DNA of 64,000 nucleotides from Gnetum montanum (GCA_015680685.1 MNCI01024352.1:933004-997003), one strand, 5' to 3'. Positions 10,985-23,859 are shown, numbered from the stretch's first letter. Program-made: numbers and translations. Notes: generated by a model not told the origin, from the sequence alone.

Positions 10985-13560
10985 ATGAATCATTATGGGA
11001 TGAGCCAATGTGGCTCAAGGGGTGATGACTACATGAGACATCAAGGAACCCTTAGAATGATTTATTTTGACACCATACCTTCATCCTCGATCCCTACAAC
11101 ACTAGCAACTCTAAAACCCTATCGAATCTCATCAAATTTGACCAAAACCATGCACCCAAGTGAAGCCATGATGGGGGGATCCAATCCAGGCTAGCCAACA
11201 TTATCATAGTCTAGATAAAGGGGGTGTGACTGAAAAATTCCAAGATTTGCACCAAAATTGACATGTATTAACCTCCTCACCTTCTCAAAGATGCCAATAG
11301 CCAAAATTTTCTAAAACCAACTTTGTTTCATGACCACCTCTGCTCCCATGTTGAGCATCCTCCTCATCCAAAGTAGCCACCATGGGTCCAACATGGAGAC
11401 CTTAACGAAAGCCCATGGAAGGTTCACATATACCTTAAAATGACTTTAAACTACATGATACTCACCCAGGAACCTTGTCAACACCTCCTAGAGCCTTCAA
11501 ACCTTCCAAAACCTACTAAAAATAGAAAAACGTTAATACCCCTGGGTCACCCACATTGGAGCCACGTTGGTTAGCATGGCCCTAGTGTGGCTCCAAAGGG
11601 GTGACCTTCAAAACCTAAAACCTTTAAAACTACCAAATATTAATCCTAAACCCTAGCCCTTGACACTAGCAACCTTGGGAGCTAACATGTGTAGTTGATT
11701 TGCTATCAACTTGGCCTAGATCTAACATCTTAATGTATCCACACTAGGGAAGGCTTGATCCACACTAGTTAGTGTGGCTTTAGCATAAGTGAGCTACCTT
11801 TCCACCATTGGAAATAAATCAACACTTCTAGAGACCAAAAATCTACATCGACAAAGCCTAGGATCCCATAGCCTTAAGTTTTCACTTGTTTGACATTATT
11901 TTAATCTTAAAATCCACCAGGCCCCCTCATCCAAGCTGGAGTAATGCTTCCCAACATGGATTAAAGGGGTATAAGCATGCATGACCTCCGATAGCCTTCA
12001 AACAAAGATAGATTTGATCAAAAACTTGAGAAATCACTACTTATAGTTCTACAAGCCTAAGAACTTATTTGATTTGCTTCCAAAACCATCCCAAGATAAA
12101 AAATGAGGTATGACTACCTTAAACCACACTAGAGCCATGTTGGCTAATGTGGTCCTAGCATGGATACACCTTCCAACTTTCTTTAATCCTTCAAACTTGT
12201 CCAAAATTATTCCTAGACTCAACTAGGAAATACACAACTACAAAACCCTAGCTTTAGCCTTAGATTGATCCTATTTCATCCTATCATAATCCAACTTTAG
12301 ATCATCTATGATAGAGCCATCCTAGCTAGTGTGGGTACACCTTCCACTGAGATATAACACTTCAAACTAAATATCAAAATAGTCCTAAAACTTGGCTAGG
12401 AAGCCCATAGCTACTAAAACCTAGCCTCAACTAAAAATTAATCCTAATTTGATCCTTTTAAAAGCTCCCTTGCAAAAGCCCCCCCTCTATCCACACTGGG
12501 GCCATGCTACCTAGTGTAGCTTTAGGGGTACAACTTCCAAACCTACCTTTTCATGAATTTTAACCTTTGAAATAATCAATTTTCATAGATTTAGCCCTAT
12601 GATACCTTGGGAAGTTCCTAGAACCCTAATTTTGGCCCTCTAGATGCCACAAAACCCACTTTCATTGGTATCCACTTTAGGAACACCATGGCCAACGTGA
12701 CTTCCATGTGGATGGTAGATCAAAGCTTCAATGAGAGCTTCCAACGGTTGAAATTAACACCAAAATTAACCTCTTCCCTTTCCCAGGTGACTGCACTAGA
12801 CATGCAAGCCATCAAGAGTTAAAAACTATCTAAAACAAGCCTAGGAAACTACCTAGCTATCCCATCCATGCTATAGGTCATCTAACCCATGCTAGCCAGT
12901 GTGGATCTAGCATGGGTACCCTAAAAACCATGAATATTTTGCACCAAACAACCCTGAAATAGCCTCTATTAGTGTCGAAACTTACCTAGCATCCATGTAG
13001 CCTAGTTCCATGGCCAACTAAGGCCTAGAACTAGAAAAATATTAGTGTCTTGTATGGACTAGTTCTACTAGTTTGACTAGTATTAGCCAATTTTTACCAC
13101 ATGCATTCTATTTTCATTAATTTGACCTTATTTCATAATGTTTCAACTTGTTTTTTTGGCCTCTTGTTACATCATATGACCTATACATAAGTTCATGTTT
13201 CCCTATATTCATCGTTTTTTATTATGGCCTTGATTGATCATTTTTCAACCTTACATTGATGTTGGGTGATGGGGTTTGACCTTCCCTAATCATCACTTGG
13301 CACCATGTGATCATGGCCCACTAAGGCCTAAAAACATGTAAGATTGTAGCCTTTGTTGATCATTTTTGTTCTTATTTCTTGTGCTTCACCTTAGTACACT
13401 ATGTTGGACCTTCATTTGACCTTTGTTTGACCTATATTTCATTTGGTTTGCTTATTTTTTACCTCCTTGTGGCTTGCATTTATTTGCATAATTTCATAGC
13501 ATGTTAACATTATTTACTTATCTTTACCCAAGTTCCACTTAATGTGCTTATGGTTGACAT
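10985..13560. repeat. Diverged tandem-repeat region of Tat-like element G4
   Basis: A motif of the form 'gagccatgttggctagtgtgg', with 'cctagtgtgg/ccacactag' partners, recurs roughly every 180-200 bp (for example near 11000, 11380, 11575, 11770, 12130, 12310, 12500, 12680, 12895). The motif is partly self-complementary. Region 13060-13560 has a separate 'ttgacct' repeat. No coding frame is convincing. Similar spacing and self-complementary repeats occur in the LTR of G3 and in 61.4-62.1 kb, so this is either LTR (U3) or the spacer upstream of pol. Confidence 0.55.
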
Positions 13561-13573
13561 GCAAGACTAAAGT

Positions 13574-14033
13574 ATGAGTACTTGGGAGAAAATCAGTTTG
13601 CTCTTAAGCCTAAGTGGATCCCACAGTGATGTTGAATGGTGTATCAACCTTGATTACCTAGATCTTAAGCCTAAGATTCTTGTCAACCACATAGCCTTAA
13701 TAGAGAAACCTTTAGAGTGGCCTGAAAACCTAGTTAAGACCCTTGACCTAGAGGCTAGTGACATTACTGAAGATTCTCTAGTTAAGATTCCTATCATTAC
13801 ACATAGTGGTAAGGAGAAAACCCTAAAACTAAGTTCCTCAGTGAAACCTCAACAAGCATAAGATATGACCAAGTTCATACAAGACAACATTAAGGTCTTT
13901 GCTTGGTCATATGAAGATATGCTAGGTTTTGACCTACATTTAGTCTAATACAACATCATACTTGATCCTAGCATTAGACTAGTTAAGCAAAAGGTGTGCA
14001 AGATTAGACCTAATTTGACCCTGACAATTCATG
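13574..14033 (+). pseudogene. pol: Tat-like gypsy pol, N-terminal part (element G4, first piece)
   Basis: The frame starting at 13574 matches the pol N-terminal leader seen in the other two Tat elements here (27028-27315 and 60375-60824). The shared landmarks are 'TLDLEA-D-ITED', 'V-K/E-x-P-I', 'LKLSS', then after a stop 'D-N-x-K-x-F-A-W-S-Y-x-D-M' and 'NIILDP', which lead into the RT. The frame ends abruptly after about 150 codons, just where the copia element G5 starts. The continuation of the same pol is at 52540-54035, but about 330 bp of RT including motif A is missing between the pieces. Confidence 0.8.
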
Positions 14034-14995
14034 AAGAAACATGAGAGCTATGAGAAGGCTTCATATGCATTGGGAAATGTGCAAGCTTATTATGTAATCA
14101 TTGTACAATCATTTGTAATCATTGAATTCTCTATTGCTCTTCATTGTATTATCATTTTGGCATTATAAGGCATTGTAAAGTGTGTTGTATCTAAACATAC
14201 AAGGATCAGCATATGAAGATGTTGTATTAGACTAAAACTCATGCAACAGCTAGCCAATGATCACTAATGAGCATGGAAGATGTCTTCTTCATTCCTAAGA
14301 TATCTTTCTATATTTGTTTTTAATTTTTGAAAGACATCTTTATTTGGGAAAGGTGTTTCTTTGAAATATCCATTCTGGAAAACGTATGTTTCTAGAGAAA
14401 GACATCTTTCTATAGTTGGCCTATATTCTCTAAAGACATCTTTGTTTGGGAAAATATGTCTTTGCCTAATGAAAGATGTCTGCTATTTTGTAGAGATGTC
14501 TTTGCCTATACTACCTACTAGAAAAATGTCTTTGGTATGGGAAAGACATCTTTGTTTGGGAAAAGATGTCTTTGCCTAATGAAAGATGTCTGCTATTTTG
14601 TAGAGATGTCTTTGCCTATACTACCTACTAGAAAAATGTCTTTGGTATGGGAAAGACATCTCTTCTATAAGGGCAAAAAATGAAACTTCTTGTTTTGATG
14701 TTGGGGAGCCTTCGGTTGCCTCCAAAAAAGGCCCCATACATCATATAACTTCCTAGACTCATCAAACTAGATCAAAAACACTTTGAAACATGCCAAAACA
14801 TCTAGGAATCATACTCAATAAAAATAGAAATATTTTTCTTGAATTATTTGTATTCATCCATGCTCCCTTAAGTTCTTATGATCCCAAATTACTTGTGAGT
14901 CCTTGAGTCCTTTGCTCTTGCTCCTGTAAACATAGCAATCACATAAACATCATTGTACTCCATTTTCCTTAATGTTTTGACATACCAAAAGGTCA
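14034..14995 (-). repeat. 3' LTR of copia element G5
   Basis: From about 14230 to 14995 this matches 51925-52539 in the same orientation. The upper end ...AAGGTCA (14995) is followed by the polypurine tract, so on the minus strand the LTR starts TGACCTT. The lower 190 bp (14034-14225) matches 51725-51917 only as reverse complement, so one of the two LTRs carries an inversion. The centre is rich in the words AAAGACATCTTT and AAAGATGTCTTT, which are reverse complements of each other. Confidence 0.8.
14432..14651 (-). repeat. 110-bp exact tandem duplication in the copia LTR
   Basis: The stretch containing 'tttgcctaatgaaagatgtc' at 14461 recurs identically at 14571; the copies are nearly base-for-base the same over 110 bp. 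The match at 51.9-52.2 kb has a single copy, so the duplication happened after insertion. Confidence 0.85.
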
Positions 14996-15024
14996 AAAAT
15001 CTCCCCCTTTTTGGTAATGTCCAC

Positions 15025-15162
15025 AACATAAGAAACTGGGTTAGTTTTTATCATAATATCATAATACATAAGCTACTTCTCCTCCTTTTTGGNTAACATA
15101 AGAAACTGGGTTAGTTTTTATCACAATATCATAATACATAAGCTACTTCTCCTCCTTTTTGG
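15025..15162. repeat. 70-bp tandem copy joined by a single N
   Basis: The stretch from 15025 recurs from 15095 with one visible base difference, and an N lies at 15093 between them. This is a typical signature of a gap closed with overlapping sequence; a true duplication is also possible. Confidence 0.8.
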
Positions 15163-15700
15163 AGATGATCAAAAAGGATGATGCATATAAACCTGTGTTT
15201 GAAAGATATATCATTTTAGAAAAAAAAAACATATAGTTATGAAGAGCCATTACATAATGAGCAAAAAAATCTCCTCTTGTATGATTATTACCCAAAATAA
15301 TTCATCCAAACACTTGTAAAAATGTTTCATAATATAATTGTGCATAACAAACAAACATTTTGCAAGGGAACCATATGAAGAGTGCACATCTTATTAATTT
15401 CATAGGGCTAATGAAGTAAAATGAGTGTTTATCAAAAGTGGCCCTTCATATATCCACAACAACAAGAAACATACTTGATTCAAACTTTTCAAAAGATATT
15501 TAAGATCAAGTAACTTATCCCTAAACTAATATTCTTCTAACAATCTAAGAGCAATTTCAAGACAAGTGAGTAAAAACATGCATATTCAATGTTTAAGCAA
15601 TACATTTTATCATGCTGGAAAAGTCAAAATATATCAAAATATCACAACGAATCATCTAGAAAATTCATAAACGAATATATGATAAAAAATTGCCTATCTA

Positions 15701-15714
15701 TATACATACATACA

Positions 15715-15750
<36 letters not shown>

Positions 15751-15755
15751 TATAT
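15701..15755. repeat. (ACAT)n / (AT)n microsatellite
   Basis: About ten tandem 'cata' units run into a short 'tatata' tract. Confidence 0.95.
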
Positions 15756-17239
15756 TTGCAAAATAGGATCTTAGGCACTTAAAATGATACATTCTCAACA
15801 TACAAAAGGTCAAACATGAACCATTGAATCCTAAACATAGTGCTCACAAGTAATTTTATATAACATATAAGTTCAATATCTTTCATCAATAAAGACCATC
15901 TTTAGATAAATATTGATAAATAAATGTCCCTTTTTTTTCTTTACCAAATGAATATGCTCTTCCTTGCTAGTTGTCTGATATAGGTGCTAGAGATAGAAAG
16001 CTTAGAAATTATGATATCATATCTTTGAGAGAATCACTCAAGATTCCCCCTACATATATGACCCATCCTTGGAAACATCTATTGTAGAGAGATTGATACT
16101 AATTTTTATTCTCCTATTGAGCCTTTTAGGATCTTCATGCTACAAAGAAATTCTAAGATCAAGCATGGAGACTAAGGTCTCCCATTAGTTATATCAAAAC
16201 AAGTCTAAAAAAATCCTAATCATCACAAGAATTATCACAAGAACAAAGACATAAATATCACACAAGGGACTAGGTGATGTCTCCATAAATATAGAGTGTT
16301 ATATCAAGATCAATTTTGAGGCCTCTCATAAAAATAACAAATAATTCCTATTGAAATGTTTCTTTTCTCAGAAGATACATGAATTACATTAAAGGTACCA
16401 AATCCAATGCTTAATTATCAAACATCAAAAATATTTTAAAATAAATTAGACTTTATGATTTCATAGAGAAGAAACTATACCAAATCATATGGAACATAAT
16501 ACATATATGATTAAATAGCAATGAATGTTCAACAAAAATATTTTGGTTCATGAATTATACTCAAGGGTTTTAAATCATTGGAAATTAATACAATCTAGTT
16601 AAGAATCCAAAAGATGATTTATCAATAAAAAGTTTAAAGTAACACAAGCTTCCATTCAATAATAAAGTGACCAAGTTATTTTTCATCACATCATACTCAT
16701 GTGTACACAAAAGATAGCATAATCACATATACGAAAATGATAGCATTTTATGTGACAACCAATAATGCCTCACTCATATCAAATATGATTATCTTAATAT
16801 TTGTAGAACATGGAGCTAATTTTGTCTTAAAATATATTAAATACTTACCTCTACTTACCTTTTTTATCAAAGAGATTGAAGATGCTTACAATGCTAGAGA
16901 ATGAGATTTCTCTTTTGAGGTTTCTCATCTTATGCAAACTTCCTCAATCTTCAAGGCTTGACTCCCTCTCACAAATTTATTAGAGAGTGTATTCCCATTC
17001 TCATCCTCCCTTATCTTGATTCTCCAAAATTTCTTCACTCCCTTGTTCTTTTGAGTTTTCCTATGGTCCTACAAGATTTCCTTTCTTAACACATTTGGAT
17101 AAGACCAAGGAGTTTGATGATATGACCAAGTATTAAAGTGATAATATTTTAAATTATAATTTCATTGCTTGTGTCCTAGCCTATTATAGTAGTAACATCT
17201 AATCTTTATATTGTGATTAAAGTAATTTACCTTTGAAGT

Positions 17240-17685
17240 TATCTTTTAATTACCTGTAGTGACACTGTTTAGCTCAACTTTTAGAGTGGTCTCTTGTTTA
17301 GATGAGGTTGATGTAGATACAACAACCTAGACCACTTTTGTCATTTGGACTTCTTCCTTGCACAAGAACTATCTAAAGAGATTATTTTCCCTTAACAAAC
17401 CTCTCATTCACAAGTTTGACATTTGCAATTTCTTTCTTAACCTACTCATAGGACAAGGTTAGTTTTTCATTATCGACCCTTAGGTTTGAGATTTGTTTTG
17501 TAAAATTAGAAATTATTATATTCAATAAAGAAATTTATTGAGCCTTTGTTTTAACTTTCTCATTTAACTTTGTGCAAAAATTTTGAAAATTTAAAAGTTC
17601 ATTACATAATAAATCAAACCTTTCATCCTCATTAAGTTCATCATCTGAGGTGTCAATGTCATCATTGGTGAGATCCATATAGACA
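17240..17685 (-). pseudogene. gag: Copia G5 gag, C-terminal coiled-coil half
   Basis: Reading down from 17685, an acidic stretch (D and E with 'TSDDELNEDERFD') is followed by a heptad-like leucine-rich region and then 'LVNERFVKGK', a stretch typical of Sirevirus/copia gag, with a 'DKSGLGC' end near 17300. A few stops interrupt it. The frame is cut at 17685 by the Athila-like element G2. The N-terminal half, with the zinc knuckle, lies at 50738-51256; across the 5-bp target duplication the two halves are in the same reading frame. Gag forms the particle and binds RNA. Confidence 0.75.
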
Positions 17686-17690
17686 AGGTG
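17686..17690. other. Left target-site duplication of G2 (AGGTG)
   Basis: AGGTG lies directly before the LTR start at 17691 and again directly after the other LTR at 50733-50737. Confidence 0.85.
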
Positions 17691-18428
17691 TGATGAGTGG
17701 TGAGGTACCCCTATGCCCAACCATATGAATCAATAAGTCATTATGTGCGATTCAGTCAAATTTCATGGACCTATAGTTATCTAATGCACTAGCTCTTCTA
17801 GGAAGTGAAATGGGTGTTGAGAACATTCATTGTCTTTCCAATTACACTTGTGAGGTTCAAGGGTATGGTTTAAGTGTAATTGAGGTATGTAGATTTTCTT
17901 ACTTTATATTTTATAAATTTGGTTGCCCACAACAAGAATTATTTGACTTTCTTGAACACATATAGCACTACTGGGCTACCAAACATTAAGCATTGTTGGG
18001 TTACCAAGTACTATATGAATGCTCCAAGTGGTCATGCTTGCATTCATTAACTATTGAAAATAAATTGCTTAATTCAAATGCATTAAAGTAAAGAGCAAGA
18101 AAGTAAAGTGCAATAAACAAAATATTATGCTATTCTCAATGCTACAAGGATTGTCAAAAGAATTCATTTTATTCTCACTGCTGCACTCAGGTACATCGGT
18201 GCTTGAACAAAGAATCATACACACTTAGACTCTTTCTACGGGCACTCAAAAAATACTCTAAGGAAAATAAATGGTAAGAGCTTCACTACTTTGACTGCAA
18301 ACTAAACTAAAAACTAACTCAAAATGGAAGCCTAGGTGCGGTATTTATAGACCCAGGGTAGATGCTATGACATCACCTACTACAATGTCGTGTATGTGAC
18401 ATCAGGGACTACACAATGTGATTCATCA
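17691..18428 (-). repeat. 3' LTR of Athila-like element G2 (738 bp)
   Basis: It starts TGATGAGTGG and ends ATTCATCA in plus orientation. It is collinear with 49907-50732 over its whole length (shared words such as 'gaggtacccct', 'catagttatctaatgcactagct', 'ttgcttaattcaaatgcattaaagtaaag'). A minus-strand TATAAATA lies near 18343-18350, with a decayed palindrome upstream (about 18393-18414). Confidence 0.9.
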
Positions 18429-20175
18429 TGCCCCAACGACTAAATGAAAACTTGTCCTTGAGTGTAGAAGAGGAGCAAAAAGTTCTTTACACTATAACAT
18501 ATTGGGTAGGTATGAGATTATTAACTCTCACACAAAATAAATCAGATGAAATAAACATATAGACTTTGAGTGCTCGAGTGTATGGAATTATGATTTTTAC
18601 AAAATTAGATGTTCATGAGAAGAGGAGTGAACACCTTGAAGAATATAGACATCCAACACATCTTGGTAGTAGAAGAATGAGAGAGAGAGAGAAGAGATCC
18701 AATAGGCACAAATGATTCTCATTGTGTAGTACTACTACATCATCCTTGGTGAAGATAGTCCTGCTTCTAGTCCATGCTTCCCACTGCAATCACAACAAAA
18801 TCATGAATTAGTGTGCAATGTGTAACACATAACTATTAAATGCCTTGTCTTATCGATGGTTACACTCAGCTAGGTTGTGATTGTGATTGATTGGTTCCTT
18901 GAGTAGTATTAGTGGGAAGGCTAACAGATAAGGTTAATTAAATTAAGTAATTAATTAAATTTGAAAATGTTCAATACAAGAAAATATTTGCAGAGGATAT
19001 AAGAATTCACAATAATGAAAAGAAGAACTCACTAAAAACTACTGTGAAGATGTGTACAATTGGATGTTATTGATGAGTTAAACATAAAGAATTTGATTGT
19101 AAAAATGTCTAAGGGTAAAGAACTTAACTAACCCAACCAAAAGATATGCAAGTGGGTCTTCCCTAGAGTAGGCATAGGCCTTTTATGCCCTTGCAAAACT
19201 TCAAACCAAAGAGTTTGTGGGCTCCATGGATGATTAATGGTTACAGAAGGTTAAGTAAAAAGACCCAAAAGAAACTAACTAAGAATTTTGACACATCAAA
19301 CTAGGACATCGAACCAAAACATGAAACTGGTAGTGAGGTGAGATATTGAAACAATAGATGGATGAGAGAGTGTGTGGAATGGAGTTCCTAATTATGGTCA
19401 CATAAAGTCCCTTGTGGAATTTGTGGTTAAATGACTTGATAGATTCCATCCTTAGTCCAAACCAAAACCAACCACGTTCAGTGACTTTACATTGACATTC
19501 TAAGACTAATCCATCCCTTGAGACACAAGAGTGCTCCCACAAAACAACCACCATTCCAAATTAGAGAAGAGGTAGGAAGTGAGGAAGGGCCTTAGTTAGA
19601 GGAGACTGGTCCTATAACTAGTGCTTGTATTCCATTTATTCTATCTAAGGGGTACGCTTTGAATTTCCATTATTTTTTTTTGAAATGGAAATCACACCAT
19701 GTGAAGACACATGCATTTATTTTGTCCAATGGGCATGCTTTGAATTCTCATCATTTTTTTTGTGTTTTTCCTAATGAGAACCACACCATGCAAGGAATTA
19801 TTCAATTTCCTTTTATTGGATGACATGAAATGGTAAGAAATTCATGAAAACACACATGCACCATGGAAAATAGAAAAGCACAAAGAATACTAAATCTCCT
19901 TGAAGTCACACCCTATTCAAACCTTTGAATCCTTCCCAATTCTAGAATTGCCAAAGTCACAAATTTCTTAAAATTTTATTAATGAAAAAGGGACTGCATG
20001 TTTCCAAAACAAGGAAAACCATAGAGTTTGTGGATGGGTGGATGCTATGGACTCACTACCTATTACATGAAAATGAAACCATGTCCTATTTATCTGTAAT
20101 AAAATTCAAAGATAAAAAATAGACACCAATAATCAAATAAAAAATAATACATACAAACATCAAGTAACGCATTAC
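18429..20175 (-). other. 3' interior of G2, non-coding
   Basis: The minus strand has a short G run (GGGGCA) next to the LTR as a candidate polypurine tract. There is no convincing ORF; one 91-codon frame at 19279-19554 has no recognisable domain. A GTGATTGCAG acceptor-like site at about 18.81 kb resembles the one before the ORF at the left window edge. The stretch 19140-19260 resembles 960-1080. The region ends where G1 was inserted. Confidence 0.5.
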
Positions 20176-20180
20176 CAATG
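20176..20180. other. Left target-site duplication of G1 (CAATG)
   Basis: CAATG at 20176-20180 matches CAATG at 43470-43474 on the other side of the element. There is one extra base between the repeat and the TG/CA terminus on each side, so the exact end is uncertain by 1 bp. Confidence 0.7.
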
Positions 20181-20181
20181 G

Positions 20182-22068
20182 TGACGTCTAAAAACATCGG
20201 TGGATGGGACACCAAGAGGTTGGCGACCATATAGCCTAACCCTAAATTTGTGTGAGGGTCATGCTGGAAAATGGAAACAAGGTGCCCTGAATAGTTTGGT
20301 TAATCAGATAGGGACTTTCGTGGTGTTAAAATGACCATGTGCAAAAGGGGTTTATATTGCATTATGCACTAACACTAGGACAAGATAAGACAAAGTTTAA
20401 TGAGGTGTCTTGGCCTAATAACAACAATGTGAATGTGCAAATATGTGCTAAAAAATAGAAAATTATAAGAGTTATGCTTAATATCAAAGAAAAATGCTTG
20501 GGAAAATGGAATAAATCCTAAGAAAAAAAATGCACCTCCCCAAAAAGGGAACCATAGTTATTGTAGGAAGAGAGGTGAGAATCGTACATAGTGTATAGGA
20601 AAGCATAGTAGCAGCATAGTAGTGTAGTCAAAATCTTTGAGATTCCAGGGATGTGGAGTTCATGGTTGTCATGGGGATTGAACTTGCTGGGTTAGCTGTT
20701 GCTGTGTTCTACAGGTGCAATGATGGATTGCATTTTGGGAGGTGCCAAGGTGCAAAGCTTAGGTGCTCAAGTGCGGGAGTGTAAGGGATGCTTAGAAAGT
20801 TAAAATGCCTAATACTTTTTTGATTTGCCAACCCTTAGAATGCTGAACATTGGAGTATTTATAGGGCTAGGTTTAACATGAAATGCAGATCAGGCACCAC
20901 GTGACATGGATGCCACATGGCATGAGCGTAGATGGGGTTACGTTGACATGTTACACTCTAAAGAATAGCATTAGGTCCTTAGAGACTACTAAATTGTTAT
21001 GACATTGCCTAGACTACACATGCTAGAGTTTGAAAAGACCATAATGTACCTACAAACAATGCAAAGATAATGCAACTTGGAGGCTATGCTCTGGGACTAC
21101 ATCTTCCCCCCTTTTGAGTAGGATCAAGCATAGGAATAATCTTGGGGACCAAAGGGGGTGCAAAAGGGAATGCAAATTGATTATCTTGGCTACTAGAGAA
21201 ATGCCAAAGCTAAGATGAAAGCCGATGCTAAGTTCTGGAGGCTTTTGGAGCTTGTTGGAGGCCTTTTTCTAGTGTCAAGTTGGCTATTCTCTAGAGCATA
21301 ACACAATACTTAGTGAAAATTTGCAAAATTTTGATGTTTCACACTAGTTACATTGGATATTCTAGAGAGTGTAGCAGAGTGTAGTAGAGACACTTAGCCA
21401 AATTTTGAGAAAATCTGCAGTCTTCCTTCATGGTACGCTGGTTACACTTTGGGGCATAGTGGAAACGTAGCCTTAGAAGTTATAAAATGTGCAAAATGTG
21501 TCTTCCATGTCGAGCTAGCTTGAAAAATCCTCATCCAACACTTAGGCAAAATTGGGAACTAGAACTTGTGCTATGCTTGCTACACTATGGAGTGTAGTAG
21601 AGCATAGCAACCCAAAAGATAGAAAATTTGCCAAATCGTTTTTTCCATCTAGAGCTTAGTACTTGTGGGAACTATCCACTGGATCATGTGCTACGCTGGC
21701 TACACTGGAAAGTGTAGCAAGTGTGACAACCAAGGAGATAGAAAATTTGCCAAAATATTTTGTTCATCCCAAGCAACCTTGACCACTTCTGGCATGGCAC
21801 TTTAGGCAAACTAGCCATAGAAGTGTGTGCTACATTGGCTACACTGGGAAGCATAGCAAGAAAATTCAGAGCATAGCTAGACACTTAGAAAAATTTTCAT
21901 GCAACTATTGCTAACACTTAGAAAAATTATGCAAAATAGACCTTGATGTGTATTATGTTGGCTATGTTGGAGAGTTTAGCAACAATAGTTAAAAAAAATT
22001 TGCCAAGTTTTGATACTTAGACAAAATTTCTATTGAAGATGCAGAAGCCCAAAGTTGGTGATGTTTCA
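20182..22068 (-). repeat. 3' LTR of Tat-like element G1 (1887 bp)
   Basis: It starts TGACGTCTAAAAACATC and ends GATGTTTCA (plus view), so on the minus strand it is TGAAACATC...GACGTCA. It matches 41806-43468 throughout. Minus-strand TATAAATA is at 20856-20863. Beyond it, 21.3-21.99 kb consists of tandem units of roughly 110-140 bp built on 'gctacactgg.aagtgtagc', a self-complementary word, with 'gagatagaaaatttgcc' in each unit. The upper end is followed by a polypurine tract (minus: ACAAAGAGGGACC). Confidence 0.85.
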
Positions 22069-23535
22069 TTGGTCCCTCTTTGTTGACATCTAGAGGATTG
22101 GCCCGAGAGATGTTGACAAAGAATATGAAACACCATGTCAAACATGACACCAACATTGCTCATTAGTGCTCAATTAGAAAACACTTCACTATGCTTGAGA
22201 GTGCTAAGGGAATAAAGTATGGCAAGGAATAGGTTAGGAAGATGGGTCAAGACATAACAAATGAGGAGGATGTTCATTATGCATGTGGCTATAGGATGTA
22301 GCATTATGATGGCTTGTTGCCAAAGCATGATCCCTCGTCGGAGTGCTTGTGAGGAAGTTAGCATGCAATGATGGCCTATCCCTAGGATTTTGACCTCTTG
22401 TCGAAGTGTTTATGAGATGGTTGATCTGGGGTTGGATCAGTTGTGAAATCGCAACTATGCTATTTTTATTTGGGCACTTATTTTATCCCATTTTTATTTT
22501 TTTTTAGTGAAGATGATTTTTTGTCAAGCTGATTATGTTTTGCTTAACAAAATTTGCTTAAAAGCAATCACGTTGCATCTATAGGATAGGTGTTTCCTCC
22601 CTAGGATGAGTTGTGTTACATCCACTTGGGGCTTTATCCAACCCACAAAGGTTCCCCATGGGACGAGTTACATTATGTCCATCATGAGTCATATAGTTGA
22701 CTAAAAGAAGGGTGTTGTGTGCACTAGAGAATCTTACATGGAATGCAGGGGAATGTAAGGCAAAGGGGTAAATGCGAATAAGCTATAACAGGATAATAGG
22801 GATGTGCACTCTTGAGTAGCTTGGCGAGTCAAAGCGGACACATCGGAGTAGTGTAGTAAATTTCCATTGTGATGAAATGCATCCTTGAGTAACATCACTA
22901 AGGCTTCATCCTACAAACAAAACATAGAGAAAACAAGAAAAAACAGCCACACCATGTAAGATGAGGACAAAGTCTTGTTTGCAAGGGCATTGCAAGGGTT
23001 GCAAGTGTTGTGTTAGTTGTAGGTGCATGCAGTGTCCAAAGTAGGAAGGCTAGTGTGAGTGCTAGTGAAAAAAGGCTTTAAAAGCTCTAGTAGCCAAACC
23101 AGAAGTGAGCACTAAAGTCGCTAAAGTCATTCACGATGCAAGTGCTCGAGAGTCCTCACCAAGGACAAGAGCTAGAAAACCCAACAACATGATGGAGAAT
23201 CACACTGCTAGATACTTCGAGCTTAGGCAATGGTGAGGGCCAGAGGATGGTAGTGATATGGCTAGGCCACAATACCTTTGGTTCTCTAGCAAGTGATGCT
23301 GATAGTGAGAGCTCTGATCAAGATGACTAACAATGATGGTGAAAGCTCTGGAAGGTCAACAAGATGCGAAGGATAGTGACATTGCAAATGTTCTAGAGGA
23401 TTTTTCCTTGATGATGTGAACTTCATTATGGAATTGCAATGCCCCACCCCACACTACCCAAGAGGTGTGAGTAGGCGATAGATGGTTGGAAGCATTCACA
23501 CTCTATTATTCATAGAACTATGTGTGTCAAACTGT
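22069..23535 (-). other. G1 3' untranslated region
   Basis: The first 80 bp include the polypurine tract. The region has no coding frame of note. Words such as 'gatgagttgtgttacatcca' and 'gacgagttacattatgtcca' near 22605 and 22665 form a loose repeat. Confidence 0.5.
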
Positions 23536-23539
23536 GAAT

Positions 23540-23850
23540 GCTAAACTATGAATCTAGTTTTACGTCTTGGTAGACCACACGCTATACTAGTTTAAGGTTC
23601 TAGCATATCATGAACCAAGTTTAAGGTCCAAGCAGATTGTGATGTGCTAGTTTAAGGTCCTAAAAAACCACTGTGCTAGTTTATCATTATAACAGATGAT
23701 GGATTACTAGTTTAAGGTCATAGTGGATCATGCTATGGGTGCTAGTTTAACGTCATAGCCCAAGGACATTCTATGCTAGTTTGATATCATAGTAGATGTT
23801 CTATGCTAGTTTGACATCATAGTGGATGTTTGCTTACCTTGCTTTATCAT
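23540..23850. repeat. Tandem array downstream of G1 integrase (about 38-bp unit)
   Basis: Units of the form 'gtgctagtttaaggtcatagcagatcatg' recur about eight times with point changes. The same 'agtttaaggtcat' word builds arrays at 29120-29430, 56930-57350, 60890-61020 and 62160-62350. Confidence 0.8.
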
Positions 23851-23859
23851 TGGTGTAGT

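Larger units (their letters stand above)
14996..17240 (-). other. Copia G5 3' interior: polypurine tracts and decayed sequence
   Basis: On the minus strand AAAAAGGGGGAGATTTT sits directly next to the LTR (about 14996-15013), the usual copia polypurine tract. A second purine tract of the form AAAAAGGAGGAGAAG occurs twice (near 15080 and 15150). Multiple polypurine tracts before the 3' LTR are a known feature of Sireviruses. The remainder to 17.2 kb is AT-rich with no readable pol, so the element is non-autonomous or heavily decayed here. Confidence 0.6.
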
